A stretch of 64,000 nucleotides of DNA from Apoderus coryli. Its lineage: Eukaryota; Arthropoda; Insecta; Coleoptera; Attelabidae. Where the stretch lies: contig OU452199.1 in NCBI GenBank assembly GCA_911728435.2, positions 43,597,253-43,661,252 on the forward strand, in the 5' to 3' direction. A program made the position numbers and the translations under genes. Numbering within the stretch: the first letter of the stretch is position 1; every line of letters begins with the position of its first letter. The notes beneath the pieces are model-generated. The model made no database searches. It was not told the origin of the DNA and saw nothing but the letters and a program-made list of their open reading frames with translations. This document shows, piece by piece, positions 20,566 through 32,199 of this stretch.

Positions 20566-21455
20566 CAGTGGCGGCTTTAAGGCCCCCCCCCCCCAACGAT
20601 CGATCCGTGGTTTTACAAAATATTCAACATTTAGAAAATGACAATGAATTCCTCCACATATAAATAGATTAATTACATAAATATGTTTTAATCGAGCACC
20701 CGGTCTATAATATTTCCTTTAACCTTAATAATATAAATGATCACGATTCCCTTAAAAAGGTCGTGTCGGATATAATTTTGGAATTTGGGGGACTACTAGG
20801 AAATCCTTCTCTTATGCAATTGATTGGGGAAATACAATTGTATAAACACAGAATGGTGGATACTAAAAATGCATTTGAAGCTTTGCAGAAATGTGATAAA
20901 AACTATTTCCCACTAGTTCACCAAATTTTTAAAATTTTATGTATGTTGACCATTTCTGTAGTAACGGCAGAAAGAAGCTTTTCTAGTTTAAGGTTAATTA
21001 AAAGTTATTTAAGTTCCACCATAGCAGAAGATCGTCTAAATGGGTTAGCCTTATTGTATGTTTATAGAAATATTGAAGTAAATATTGAAAGTGTAATTAA
21101 CCGGTTCGCCATTAAAAAAAGAAGAATAGATTTTACAATTTAACTTTTGGGTGTAATTTTTTTCGTATGAATATTCATGTCTATGTTTTTATTTTATTTT
21201 TGTTTTATGTATTTTGTTTTTGTGTGATCTACAAGTTGTTTCAGTTTTGTTTATTTTTTTTGTTTCAAATTAAGAATTGTTTAGTTTCTTTTAATATACC
21301 CATGTTCCTCGTCATGCCCGATCAGTAACATATTTTATAAAGTCTTATCCGCATACGTGAAAATTTAGAATTTTTTACAAGCATATTGAATATAGCTTAA
21401 GACTTGACCTTTGGGGATGCGCCCACCCCAAGTTCAAATTCTAAAGCCGCAACTG
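20566..21455 (+). mobile_element. hAT element, 890 bp, with 8-bp target duplication
   Basis: Terminal inverted repeats CAGTGGCGGCTTTAA (20566-20580) and its counterpart at 21441-21455 match at 13 of 15 positions. Perfect 8-bp duplications CATGAACA flank it at 20558-20565 and 21456-21463, the hAT hallmark. An internal deletion has removed most of the transposase, leaving the C-terminal dimerisation region. A run of about 13 C follows the left repeat. It was inserted into DNA next to a LINE fragment. The element cannot move alone but could be mobilised in trans. Confidence 0.9.
20763..21143 (+). pseudogene. hAT transposase C-terminal dimerisation domain
   Basis: An unbroken 126-codon frame ends with the hAT C-terminal domain: KCDKNYFPLVHQIFKIL, SVVTAERSFSSLRLIKSYL (ERSFS at residues 70-74) and DRLNGLALLYVYR, ending in a basic KKRRIDF tail. 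In the family this hydrophobic segment mediates transposase dimerisation and packs against the catalytic core. The BED zinc finger and the three catalytic acidic residues that precede it in intact proteins (usually 500-700 residues) are deleted. The first codons are arbitrary; no true start is visible. Confidence 0.85.
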
Positions 21456-21463
21456 CATGAACA

Positions 21464-22090
21464 TGTGTTAGCTACTTCAGATCGGAATTGACGAACAACA
21501 CAAAGAATTTGGCCAGCCCTGATGAAGACAATTGAGCATGATTAAAAATGATATTGAATTAAAGGGTTTTATATTTCTTATAAGCCCATTTTTCAATCTC
21601 AATAAGGGTGCATTAATTTTGGACATTTGTTTCTGGATCTCCATCGAACAATAATTATTATACCTAGATAGGATTGGGGTATCGAAGGTGTCCCAAAATT
21701 GTACGGCAATATTTCTACTGTGTATAGTACATTTAAAAATAAGAAGTATAGTTTGCTTAATAAAACTATGCGCCCCTAAGGAGCCACGACCCCTTGAAAA
21801 TGGCTGTAAAAATCGTTTTTTGACATTTTCTTCTAAACTATGGAAGATATTTTAATAAAATTTGATAAAGTGACTCGGTTTTTGATGATACATATTACCC
21901 TATGTTCCAATTGTCGCAATTTACTCAGAGGCGTAACTTGTGCGGGGGCTGTAATGGTCTCTTTATCCCAGTTTTAATATGGCTACTTTTTTCTAATAAA
22001 TAGATTGAATATCTCAAAGACCCATTTATTCTACAGAGAAAAGGTATGCTTGTCAAAACGTTGTATTTTTAAAGGTTTTAGTGTAATTTG
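21464..22090. other. No gene; dispersed repeat copy at 21690-21850
   Basis: No gene is seen. The segment 21690-21850 recurs inverted at 29070-29205, sharing GGCAATATTTCTA/ATTGCGG-type blocks and the motif AGTATAGTTTGCTTAAT. Confidence 0.5.
21690..21850 (+). repeat. Dispersed repeat, copy 1
   Basis: Aligns with the reverse complement of 29070-29205. Shared landmarks in order are AAATTGTA, CAATATTTCTA, TGTG-AGTACATTT, AAAATAAG, AGTATAGTTTGCTTAAT and AAACTATG, then TGGCTGTAAAAA. The family is not recognised. Confidence 0.6.
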
Positions 22091-22099
22091 CTATTTTAT

Positions 22100-23985
22100 G
22101 ATAGATAGATATAGGTAGTTTATTACAATATTCGAAAAATTCAGTTTGTCAATATAAATACAATACTTGCAAATACAAATCACATAAAAATATATACGAC
22201 AATATACAACAATTAGGACAATACTGCACAACAAAACAACGCAATATTGCCAACAAGAATCAAGAACTCCACAACCAATCACTCTCAAGAAATTCATCGA
22301 CAGAGTAAAAACAGTGCTTTAACAAATAAGACTTTATTTTAGTTTTAAATAATTTGTAGTTAAACGACCGAATCTGCTTCGGTACCTTATTATAAAATTT
22401 GTAATTAAGAGAGTTATTTTTAGATTTTGTTAGTCTATATTTTGGAATGATGAACAAATCAGCCGACCGAGTACTGTAGATATGATTACTAGAGTGAGGC
22501 CGCAGTGAGTCCCGAATTGAATGGATCTCCAATAAGATATGATAGATAAAAACACACGGCAATGACATGATACCGTGGTTTACAAAATGCGGCTTGCAAT
22601 GGTCAAGTGGCCCAACGCCAACCAGTATTCTGACCGCCTTCTTTTGCAATCTGAAAAGAAAAAGAACCACCCGAAAGGACGATGGCGTAAGTCAAGTGTG
22701 AATGGAAAACCCCAAAGTAAGCCGTTCTAAGGACATGAAAATTTAAGTAACACGCAAACTGTCTAAGCAAAAATAGAGCACTGGACAACTTGCGACTTAG
22801 GTGTTCAATGTGAGAGTACCAGTTAAGATTGTCATCTAAATAGACTCCAAGCACTTTGACAGTGTCACCACTGATATGGGAGAAATTAGAAGACAGCTTC
22901 AGAACATTGCACTTGTCCTCGTTAAGCCTTAACCCGTTCGCACCAAACCATTTCTTGGCTGCATTCAAGACCGAAAGGGGTATAGTGTTCAGATTGTCAA
23001 AACTTGAACTACTCGACACACAACTGGCATCATCTGCAAAAAGGGACATGAGATTCTGTCATATAATGGGCGATATCATTAATGTATATAATGAAAAGTA
23101 ATGGGCCAAGCACAGAGCCCTGAGGCACCCCATAGCTCACCCTTTTAAGAAAAGATGTTTCACCGTTCAACTCGACCAGCTGCTGTCTCTCAACCAGGAA
23201 AGATTTAATCGACCCCAAAGGTATCCCCCTCACTCCATAGAAAGACAGCTTTTCCAGAAGGGTATCATGGAAAATGCAGTCAAAAGACTTAGACAAATCA
23301 GTCGTGGTCAATACAGAGTGTTTACCACTCTCAAAAGACGCATTACATCACCCACAACACTCAGGATCGCTCCAGTTGTTGTTCGTCATCTCCTAAAACC
23401 AAGCTGAAATGGAGAGAGTAGATCGAACTGTTCGAAATAATTCGAAAGTCGGGCCTTTAACAAGACCTCGAGTACCTTAGAAAATATAACAGTAGTAATG
23501 GGTCGATAATTATTCAAATCGTCAGCATTACCAGACTTTAGCAAAGGGATTACCTTTCCAATCTTAAAGCACTTCGGGAAACAACCCTTCGAACAACATA
23601 AGTTTATTAGGCTAGTGAGTGGCGCAACTAATACGTCCACACAGCTTTCAACAATATAGCTGTTCAACCCATAAATATCACAAGACGACAAATTTTTCAA
23701 ACCACAGATTGTTGAATAGACTTCTGACTCGGTGGCAGGATGGAGAAAGAAACTGCAGTTTGGCGTCGCAAGACCCCTCAAAAACTCAGTCCCCACACTG
23801 TGCGAATGGGCAGGCAAACCATCAATAATCCTCACACCAATGAGATCTCTCGATTTGCGATTGCCAATATAGTTCACCAAACGCCAACCGTCTCTGGCTA
23901 TACTCCCAGTTCTTAAGAGATACTGGTCGCAGGCGTTCCTCTTTGCACACATCAAATCCCTCCTAAACTCAGCCTTCAGCACGTT
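22100..23985 (-). mobile_element. Jockey-clade LINE, long but frameshifted
   Basis: Four overlapping minus-strand frames together give most of a reverse transcriptase. 23386-23982 contains FFLHPATESEVYSTICGLKN, FKIGKVIPLLKSGN and NNYRPITTVIFSKVLEVLL. 23030-23311 contains TTDLSKSFDCIFHD (motif A) and YGVPQGSVLGPLLF (motif B). 22603-23049 contains SLFADDASCV (motif C, both Asp intact) and VKVLGVYLDDNLNWYSHI. 22260-22670 contains RLQKKAVRILVGVG and ends FYSVDEFLESD. At least three frame breaks separate them. The 3' UTR carries AATAAA and ends in a GATA-type repeat (22099-22112). The element is 5'-truncated near 23985. All catalytic boxes survive, unlike most LINEs here, but the frameshifts prevent translation. 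Confidence 0.85.
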
Positions 23986-24856
23986 GTAAAAATGTTGACG
24001 TGTTTATTAGTTTTGCAAAGTAATTGTCCAAAATACGCTCAAAAAAATCGGGGATAGTAGGAGATAAAAATGAACTCTAAACTTGACATTATTTGAAGGA
24101 TCTTTAGGAACATATCTTTAAAAACTCAAAATGCATTAATAAAATAAAAACCAAAAAATATGGCAAAATTAGATGTGTTAAATAACAACAAACAAAACAA
24201 TATTTTTTGATAAAATTATGAAAAAAAAAACATAACAATAATAAAGAAGAACAAATATTTAAAAACAAGTTGACACTAATAAGTCACAAAAGGTGTTCTC
24301 ACGAATACATAAATTTAACCTTTTATTTAAGTTAAACATTAGCCTATTTAAGAGGGGAATCTGAAATGGTTACTTACAAAAATGTCCGATGGTGGCGCTA
24401 GTGAATCTCATTGAATATCAAATTATTCATTTCTTAACTTAGAGTAATTTTCTAGAATATTTTAATACATTCTTCTCCTCAATAGGTGTCGCCAAAAATT
24501 AATACATAGTGGCACAAAATATCATATTTCTATTTTGCGTAAATTATTTTCACATTCTTTTTTGTGCTAGCATTCTTATACGTTCGATGCTTATCTTCGC
24601 TTAGACCAGTTATAGTTATATACTATTATACATAAAAAGGATGAATGTAAAAAAACTGGTTTTATTTACGATAAATAGTCAAGATTTTTAAATATTTTCA
24701 ACATATTATTTTTTTGCCAAGCCTCTAAATTTTCACAAATTGATGATTTGTGTGAAAACCGTAAAACATAGGTATATGACACCTTAAACTGAATCCCAGT
24801 TATTTTTGAGGGACTATTAAATACTCCAATACAGGGTGTTCTATTTAAAAAACCAG
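23986..24856. other. AT-rich, no gene recognised
   Basis: Very AT-rich DNA with no coding or RNA feature. A CAGGGTGTTCTATTTAAA motif near 24833-24850 belongs to the CAGGGTGT family of ends. Confidence 0.4.
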
Positions 24857-25154
24857 AACTATGATAATACATGCTTATCTCTTCTTTGGACCGACCTGTA
24901 TGCTTGCAGTGTTTTTCAAAATGTATTAGGTTAGCCCTGTTGTTTTAGTTTGTCAGTTTCAAAACCATGAGATGTTTTTTTCATGCATCAAAGAGTGTCT
25001 TTCCTAACTATGATAATACATACTTATCTATTCTTTGGACCGCCCTGTATGCTTGCAGTGTTTTTCAAAATGTATTAGGTTAGCCCTGTTGTTTTAGTTT
25101 GTCAGTTTCAAAACCATGAGGCGTTTATTTCATGCATCAAAGAGTGTCTTTCCT
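24857..25154. repeat. 149-bp tandem duplication
   Basis: Two copies, 24857-25005 and 25006-25154, are nearly identical (differences such as CCGACC/CCGCCC and GATG/GGCG). Each contains GGACCG-CCTGTATGCTTGC. The high identity indicates a recent duplication. Confidence 0.85.
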
Positions 25155-25640
25155 ATTAGTATACAATGTGTCCAGAAACTAATGGACCAAGCGAAAGCCA
25201 CAAATTGTAGAGCAGATTTCATGGCAAACTTCTAATGCGAAATTGCTTCCGAAAGCAGTTATAGTTTTTAAAAGAAAGCGAAAGCGCCTTTAGCCATTGG
25301 AGTGAAAGGTGACAAAGATATTTCCCTAAATAGAAGCATTCGTTAGCCATACACTGCTGAATTAAATATGCGAACATAGGCGTCCAAACGGGTATCAACG
25401 GACATTTCTAATAAAAACTTCTTTGTCACTAACTTTTCGAGAATTCTGAGATCATTCTTAGGAAATATGAGGTATTCTTATCTCAAGATGATAGAATGCT
25501 GCATTTTCGAGAAAAATTAAGTTTTAGTTTAATATGCGGTTTAACATAGTACCTATCTATTTGATTTACGATTGGTACATTACTTATTTTAACAGTAGAA
25601 ATTTAAAAAATTAAGTAGGGTATTAGGTATTGTGAGTATT
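25155..25640. other. No gene recognised
   Basis: Unassigned DNA between the duplication and the long foldback. No motif stands out. Confidence 0.4.
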
Positions 25641-25642
25641 TA

Positions 25643-27601
25643 CAGGGTGTCACAAATATAAGAAATGAATCATAGTTGTGTTTTTTTAAATGGAATGCCC
25701 TATATATGAATATATTTTTAGATTCCCCGTTCAAAATAAACCTAACTTTCATTAAAGTACATCTCACCTAAACCTGACAGTTTTTTAAATATTTAAATTT
25801 TTATAAAAATATAGACATAATATGAATGAAAAAATTCACACCTAATTGTTTGTTCTTTTTAAGCCAGTCTGGGCTGATAAATATACCCACTCATCACTTG
25901 TTACGCTAAATATAAAAAGCCCCCAATACTAAATACAGGGTGTCCAATAATATAACTTATATGAACGTAAAGTTAAATTCTAAATAACTTGTTTATTTCA
26001 AATGGAACACCCAGTATAAGAGGTCAAAATTAGATGCATAAAGTAATTATCTATCAAATATTATAATACTTTCCTATGAATAACTTTTGACGTTTTTGTG
26101 GAAAATGCACATATTCATGATATTAGGCGATTTTGAAATTGAATCTCTTAGTTTCATGTAGACCACCCTGTATTTAATGATGCAAAAATTAAAGTTTTCT
26201 TATAGATATGTATACTTATCTTTAATTTTGCATGGAAGAGGCACACATATTGGCAATAAGAGGAAGAATTTTCAAAATTATAATATTTATCAAGTCAGCC
26301 ATGAGAATTTGAGAAGAAGAGAATACATTTTTGTAATTTAATATTTACTGTCAAATAGTCGGTTGAAAATTCTTACCTAAGAGTTGAGAATTTTTCATAA
26401 AACAGTTTTTTATCTGTGACATTTGATTTAATTCACTTCAATTCAAAAATGCGAACCTATTCCAAAGGAGAAAGCATACACATGATTTTTATTCTGGGAG
26501 AATGGTCCAAAAACGCTTTACTGGAATCGCGAGTTTACGCTTAAAGGTTCCTGGCGCAAAATCACCCCAAAAAAGCGGTCTTCGAGAGGCTGTTAAGGCA
26601 GTTTAACGAAAGATACCACCCAAATACAGTGCAACTGCATCAAGAACTTTTCAATATTGATTTTAAATCGTGTTGAATTTTGTAAATGGGCCAGGAACAA
26701 AATCATCGCAAATGAAAACTTTTTTAATTTTGAAGGAGCAAATAAATGAAGCGTTTAGAAGCGTTACACCAGATTAAAGTTGTTGAAGGATTAAGAAAAG
26801 GATTGAAATGTGCCTAGAGTCCAATCATTTTGAACATTTATTATAAAATTTATCAGTTTTTATGTAGGTATATCTTGTTATTTAATTTAAGTTAAAAATG
26901 TATTTATTTATTATGTTATTGTTTAAATTATGGTTTGTCAAATTCTCATGGCTGACTTGACGAATATAATTTTGAAAAAGTCTTCCTATACCAATATGTG
27001 CTTTTTCCATACATTAAAAAAATATACATATCTATAAGAAAACCTCATAGTGATTAATAGATAATTAATTTCATCACCATCAAATACAGGGTGGTCTACA
27101 TGAAATTAACAGGTTCAATTAAAAATTCGCATAATATTATGAATATGTGCATTTTCCACGAAAACGTCAAGAGTTATCCATAGGAAAGTATTATAATATT
27201 TGACAGAGAATTACTTTGTGCATCTAATTTTTACCTCATATACAGGGTGTTCCATTTGAAATAAACAAGTTATTTAGAATTAAACTTTACGTTCATATAA
27301 GTTATATTATTGGACACCCTGTATTTAGTATTGGGGATTTTTTATATTTGGCGTAACAAGTGATGAGATATTCATCAGCCTAGACTGGCTTAAAAAGAAC
27401 AAACAAATAGGTGTGAATTTTTTCATTCAAATTATGTCTATATTTTTATTAAAACATAAATATTTAAAAAACTGTCAGGTTTAGGTGAGATGGGCTTTAA
27501 TGAAATTTAGGTTTATTTTGAACGGGAAATTGATTCATATACAGGGCATTCCATTTAAAAAAACACAACTATGGTTAATTTCTCATATTTGGGACACCCT
27601 G
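25643..27601. mobile_element. 1959-bp foldback DNA transposon with about 665-bp arms
   Basis: The left end is CAGGGTGTCACAAATATAAG and the right end reads CAGGGTGTCCCAAATATGAG on the other strand; TA flanks both ends (25641-25642, 27602-27603). Arms extend 25643-26311 and 26939-27601 with high identity and a few indels. Each arm contains an internal TA-CAGGGTGTCC...GGAACACCC-TA unit (about 25938-26018 and its mirror near 27240-27320), so a smaller element was present before the arms became symmetrical. The centre, 26312-26938, holds transposase remnants. The TA duplication and the protein place it in the Tc1/mariner superfamily. Short inverted similarity (ATTGTGAGT) continues a few bases outside both ends. 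Confidence 0.85.
26449..26850 (+). pseudogene. DUF4817-type transposase remnant, catalytic core deleted
   Basis: From the ATG at 26449 the frame reads MRTYSKGESIHMIFILGEW and NALLESRVYA, a stop at 26542-26544, then RFLAQNHPKKAVFERLLRQF. This is the helix-turn-helix start shared with insect DUF4817 transposases. After about 150 bp without catalytic blocks, ILKEQINEAFRSVTP and SNHFEHLL (26731-26850) match the C-terminal end of the same family. The whole DDE region is missing, so only the two ends of the protein survive inside the foldback. Confidence 0.7.
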
Positions 27602-27603
27602 TA

Positions 27604-28459
27604 TAGACTCACAATATTTTTAAAATGTAGCCATAAATCATTTTTATCGAACCCATGAATAAAACTTCAAGGAAATTAAATAGTTTAACCACAGTATTCC
27701 GTGTCGTATGGCGTGAATAACCCTGTATATACGTTCCAACTACCTAACTGGTGAAATTTTAAACACTATTTAAACCCCTACCAAGGGTATCTTATAATTT
27801 TATAATAACTACCAGTCGGGAGTTCTTGTATTCTCTCTATAGATCATAAAAAATCGGTTGTGTCACCCTAAAACTTTCCCGACTAGTTATAATATAATCA
27901 AAAATATATGACCTGCGTAACGAAACAGAATTTTAATAATTATTATAATTGTATTATTTCCAATAAACTAACGTAACAAACTACTACTACTTTATCCCTT
28001 CTTGTATTTATCCTCTAACAGTAGGTATACCTACATAATATTACCATAGATGTTTATGTATTCTCTGATATTACTGTACCTGGCTAACGTTAATAATCCC
28101 TACTCCTAGTACATACGCATATACATAATATACTATACCACATACAACTAAATATTAATAATATAAGTACGACAAAACCATTAGATTTTTGTGTCACTGT
28201 GTATAAACAGCGCCATCTCTTCAATGCTGTCCCAACTACTAATTACTTGTTTGTTGGCTACAGTTATAAAAAAAATATAAGAAAATGGCGGATATTTGAA
28301 GAGAAATATGAGGGTTTTTTTTATATATGGATATTGTCTAATACAGAAAGTTTTCACGAACAATTTTAATTACAAGTGATTGTTAAATATATAAATTAGG
28401 TAATAAAGTAATATTATCATTATTAAATATTAGAATCATAGCACAAAATGAGGAAAAAG
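27604..28459. other. No gene recognised
   Basis: AT-rich DNA with one more CCCTGTATAT motif near 27721. Nothing else is supported. Confidence 0.4.
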
Positions 28460-28965
28460 TTGCTGACTTTGAACTCAATTTATTAAGTAATTATTTATTG
28501 TTGTAGCCTCAAAATACCTTATTACCTAATCCAAACCTTAATCTTTAAGACCCTATTAAAATTTTTGCTACCAGATACGTATTAGTGGAGATTTCCATCC
28601 ACAAAAATATATCTGTAAATTTGAAAAAATTACCCATGTTTGAACTCAATTTATGAGTTAACTATTTAATCTTTCCGCTTGAAAATACTTCATTACCTAA
28701 TCCCATCTTTGGTCTTTAAAACTCTATGAAAATTTTTGCTAGCAGATACGTCTTAGTGGCGTCTACCATGCGCAAAATTATGCCTGCAAAGCGAAATATG
28801 ATGATTTTCTAACTCTGTTTTTGAACTAACTATCCAATATTTCAACTTCAAAATACTTCAATACCTAATCCCATCTTTACTCTTTAACTCCCTATCAAAA
28901 TTTTTGCTATCAGATACGTATTAGTGGAGTCTACCATGCGCAAAAATAGGTCTGCAAACGATTTT
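28460..28965. repeat. Tandem array, about 170-bp unit, three copies
   Basis: The landmark ACCTAATCC occurs at about 28524, 28695 and 28863, a spacing of 171 and 168 bp. Copies share CTATNAAAATTTTTGCTA, CAGATACGT, TTAGTGG and TCTACCATGCGCAAAA. They are about 80 per cent alike by eye, so the array is old. Confidence 0.8.
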
Positions 28966-29069
28966 ATTCAAACGCCCCTCTTAATACGTGGCCATTATTT
29001 TGTAAAAGTGTGCAATCGTTAATTATTTTGTCCCTTAATTCTTCAATGGTGGTAATTTTTAATAATTCA

Positions 29070-29205
29070 TATCGATTTTTTACAGCCATTTTATATATGG
29101 GCGCATCTTCGGACATAGTTTGATTAAGCAAACTATACTTATTTTGAAATGTACTTCACACAATAGAAATATTGCGGTACCTACAATTTGGAGACACCTT
29201 GTATA
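29070..29205 (-). repeat. Dispersed repeat, copy 2
   Basis: Reverse complement of the repeat at 21690-21850, with TGATTAAGCAAACTATACTTA and CCGCAATATTTCTATTG-type landmarks on the opposite strand. The family is unknown. Confidence 0.6.
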
Positions 29206-29879
29206 TACCGTATATCTATTAAAAGATCTTCAGCATTGTTTGGTACTTTCCAAATAAGGAAGTTATTATAAAAAACTTTATCGCTCATCGTTAGTTTGAT
29301 CCATATCGTCTGATTTTCGAGATACCCTTTACAACTCGCCGCCCCTGTTTCAAACTCAAAATTCCCCCATAACATATTCAGTTTTTGTTCAATTTTAAAT
29401 TAACCTTCTTTACTGTATTATAATGTAAGTAAAACGCAAAGAAAATGAAAATGAAGGCAAACTTCCTTCCCGTTCGCCAAAGCATTTCAATAAATTCAAA
29501 ATCGCTTTTTGCCTGAATGAAAATCCATTAATATTTTAAACCCGTGTCTGAGACCATTTAATTGATTTCCGATCTTATATACCCCTACTTTTTACTGCGT
29601 TCCAGCGAACAAAGTTTTTCTTTAATTTTATTTTTTATTGTTAAAGTTCACACCCTTTTCAGTAGAACTTCTTTTCTTTATTTCAATTTGGACTTTGCAT
29701 AATATACAAAAGAAATTTAAAGTTCTTCGTTCGTGAAGTTGGAAGTTTGTTGTGTTGTGCGATGTTATTCTTTTAATTGTTTATAGGTAATTTCAAACGG
29801 GAAAGTCTCCGACTAACGCCCTGCAAAGCTTAGTAAGAAACATCGGAAAGACAATCAAGGCATAGAGGGTACCAACTAA
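29206..29879. other. No gene recognised
   Basis: AT-rich DNA. Open frames such as 29181-29375 (minus) show no motif. Confidence 0.4.
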
Positions 29880-30830
29880 AATGGAAAATGGCATTCGATA
29901 TTCTAAACCATGACGTCTTATTGTCGATCCTACACGATGAGTCTGCGGATAGGTTGATAAAAAACTATATGCATGGACGGACGCAGAGGGTATCTATGGG
30001 GGGAGCCCCATCAGATACTGTTACCATAACGAGAGGCGTGGCTCAAGGATCTATCCTGTCTCTTATCTTGAATACTATTTAGATGTGTAACTTCCTGGAT
30101 ACATTGCAGCACTCTATTATGAAAATATACGCGGATGATTTATAAGTGCTACACATTTTCAATAAAAATGAAATGGTAACTGCGGAGCAACGGATTGGCA
30201 ATGATTTGGAGTCTCTGGCATGATCTCAAAATTGACCCCTTAAAATCTACAGCCCTGTTTTCGGGTTCCCGACTGATCCGGACTTGCATTTGTCTCTCCA
30301 GGATGTTGTCATTCGGGTGCCTAAACAGGCAAAGAGCCTTGGTCTGATGACGGATGGTTTTCCCAGCATATATCGCTTCTAGCGGGATACGCTAACTTTA
30401 AAAGCTATTTATCCAACTTGTTGTTAGGCAAATGATCGGATCAGGGTTTGAGTTAGTTTTGCAAGGCATTGTCATGAAGCAAAACCATACCCTTGCTTAG
30501 CATACGACGCCTTTTGTTTTGGATTGATCAACGAAAATTTCTTAACATGTCATAATAAGATAATGCATTCATTGTTTGACCTTAAGGGAAAATCTCTACA
30601 AGCAGGAATTGTTTGGTTAAACTTCAAGTTTGTGGGTGATGTTGAATGGCGCCATTCCATGGATTGTTGTTAGGATTTTGGCGTAGCGCTTTATGTTTCT
30701 ATTAGAACATCGGGTTCTACTGAGAATCAGCTATGCTGAGCTGGCATAATATTGAATTATCTTTTTATTTTTGTTGTTGTTTGTCAATATTTATTGTAAT
30801 GTATGATGCGAATAAAGTTATTATAAATAT
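29880..30830 (+). mobile_element. Heavily decayed Jockey-like LINE
   Basis: WKMAFDILNHDVLLSILHD matches motif A (KAFDxxxHxxLL) with its Asp; GVAQGSILSLIL matches motif B; MKIYADDL near 30120-30142 is motif C with YADD kept, followed at once by a stop. After several stops and frameshifts, KSLGLMTDGFPSI recalls the KNLGVxxD block. The 3' UTR has AATCAGCTATGCTGAGCTGG (30726-30745), nearly the same as in the LINE at 51505-52270, and ends after AATAAAGTTATTATAAATA near 30812-30830. The two share a family. Confidence 0.65.
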
Positions 30831-31860
30831 AACGACTTTTTGGATTCCGTTGAAAGTCACGAATTTATCATATCACCCTCCTTTATTAAAGTTGTGTTTT
30901 TTAGAAGGATGCAAACAGATTTAAAGAAACGCGCGTCAAGATTAAAAAAAAGTGTTTTGGTGAAACGAGTTTTGCACGCCATTGGTTCTACTCACCGAAT
31001 ATATTATGACTTTTTATGCTTTAACTTTTGAAAAACTAGTATTTTTGAAATATTTTCAGTGTGTTCCTTTGTTAAACGAAGAAAGTTAAACAAGATTTAA
31101 TAATTATACTTTAGGCATCCTTAAATTTGATGCTTACCCAACCCAAAATAGGGTACCTCACGACATTCCACAACTAAATTCTCATTAAATCGCGTTCCAT
31201 TCTGCGGGATTATACTGCTTACAATATACCCATACTTCTACCTATACTATCGTAAGTAGATAATGCTAAATTTATAGGTATGTGCTTTTGTCATTTCTAT
31301 TTAATCATAATAGATGGTGGCGTTATTAAGGAGCTTCTTGCGTTATGCTAGGTGAAAATTCCACTAACTTCATCTGTGTTTGGTGTATTTATGCTCCCTT
31401 ATAAAGTGTCAGCTTAAGGATTTTAAAATCTATTTAAAGTGTTAACATATTTTAGAAGCTCTAAAGCGGTTTCAATAACTACGATTGACACAGCTTTATC
31501 TCTTCTGCATATTAAAATATTTGACTTTGACATGAAGGCAAGAATTGATCCGGTGGACTGCTTCATTTGTTCAGCAGTTTAGATAGAAGATTATATTTTT
31601 CTTCTCATACATTGTGGGAACCCCCTATGGTATTATTTTTATTGTTAAATAGATCAGATATTATTTGTATCTTTTTAAATGAGAAAAAAGGAAAAGATAA
31701 AATTTCTAAATATGTATGTAGACGGCTTTCGAATTTTACTGTGTTATTCATCTTCACTTTCTTCAAATAACCAACCCGAACGCCACTGTTTCAAGGAAAA
31801 AGAGAGGAAAAAAGAAAAACTTTAAAGTAGACTTAGGATTTTCAAATTTTGTAGAGTGAC
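30831..31860. other. No gene recognised
   Basis: About 1 kb of unassigned AT-rich DNA. A basic 63-codon frame at 30840-31031 (DLKKRASRLKKSVLVKR) has no recognisable family. Confidence 0.4.
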
Positions 31861-32085
31861 TCAGTTCTTATTATTATGTAACAGGTACTTTTTATACTGT
31901 TGTTTAAAGGCATTATAGAGTTCTAAATTGTCTTGGAACTCAATTATAGAGCTTTGAAAAACAATATGGATAGCTGCTTTGAAACAATGCAGTGCTATGT
32001 TTTGGATGTTTTTGAATGTTACATTAAAATTATGAGCAGCACATCGGAGGTGTATTTTGTTATAAAGATATGAGAGTTTCATAGT
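31861..32085 (-). pseudogene. Possible LINE C-terminal fragment
   Basis: The minus strand ends with FQDNLELYNAFKQQYKKYLL, which resembles the extreme C-terminus of Jockey/CR1-type proteins (NxxSLxxFKxxLKxYLL). The upstream part, SYLYNKIHLRCAAHNFNVTF, is also compatible. It is short and lacks a diagnostic RT block, so the call is tentative. Confidence 0.3.
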
Positions 32086-32199
32086 ATTAATGATCCCATG
32101 TTAAAAGCAAACACAGTCCAGCTTTCGACGATTCTCCATGCTCAACCACCCAGTGCTTTTTAGTTTATGTGGGACTCGTTCATATTTCCGAATGCCATG

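Noticed and set aside
21519..21560. Hammerhead-like core (CTGATGAAGACAATTG)
   Set aside because: CTGATGA is present but no stem II closes and no GAAAC follows.
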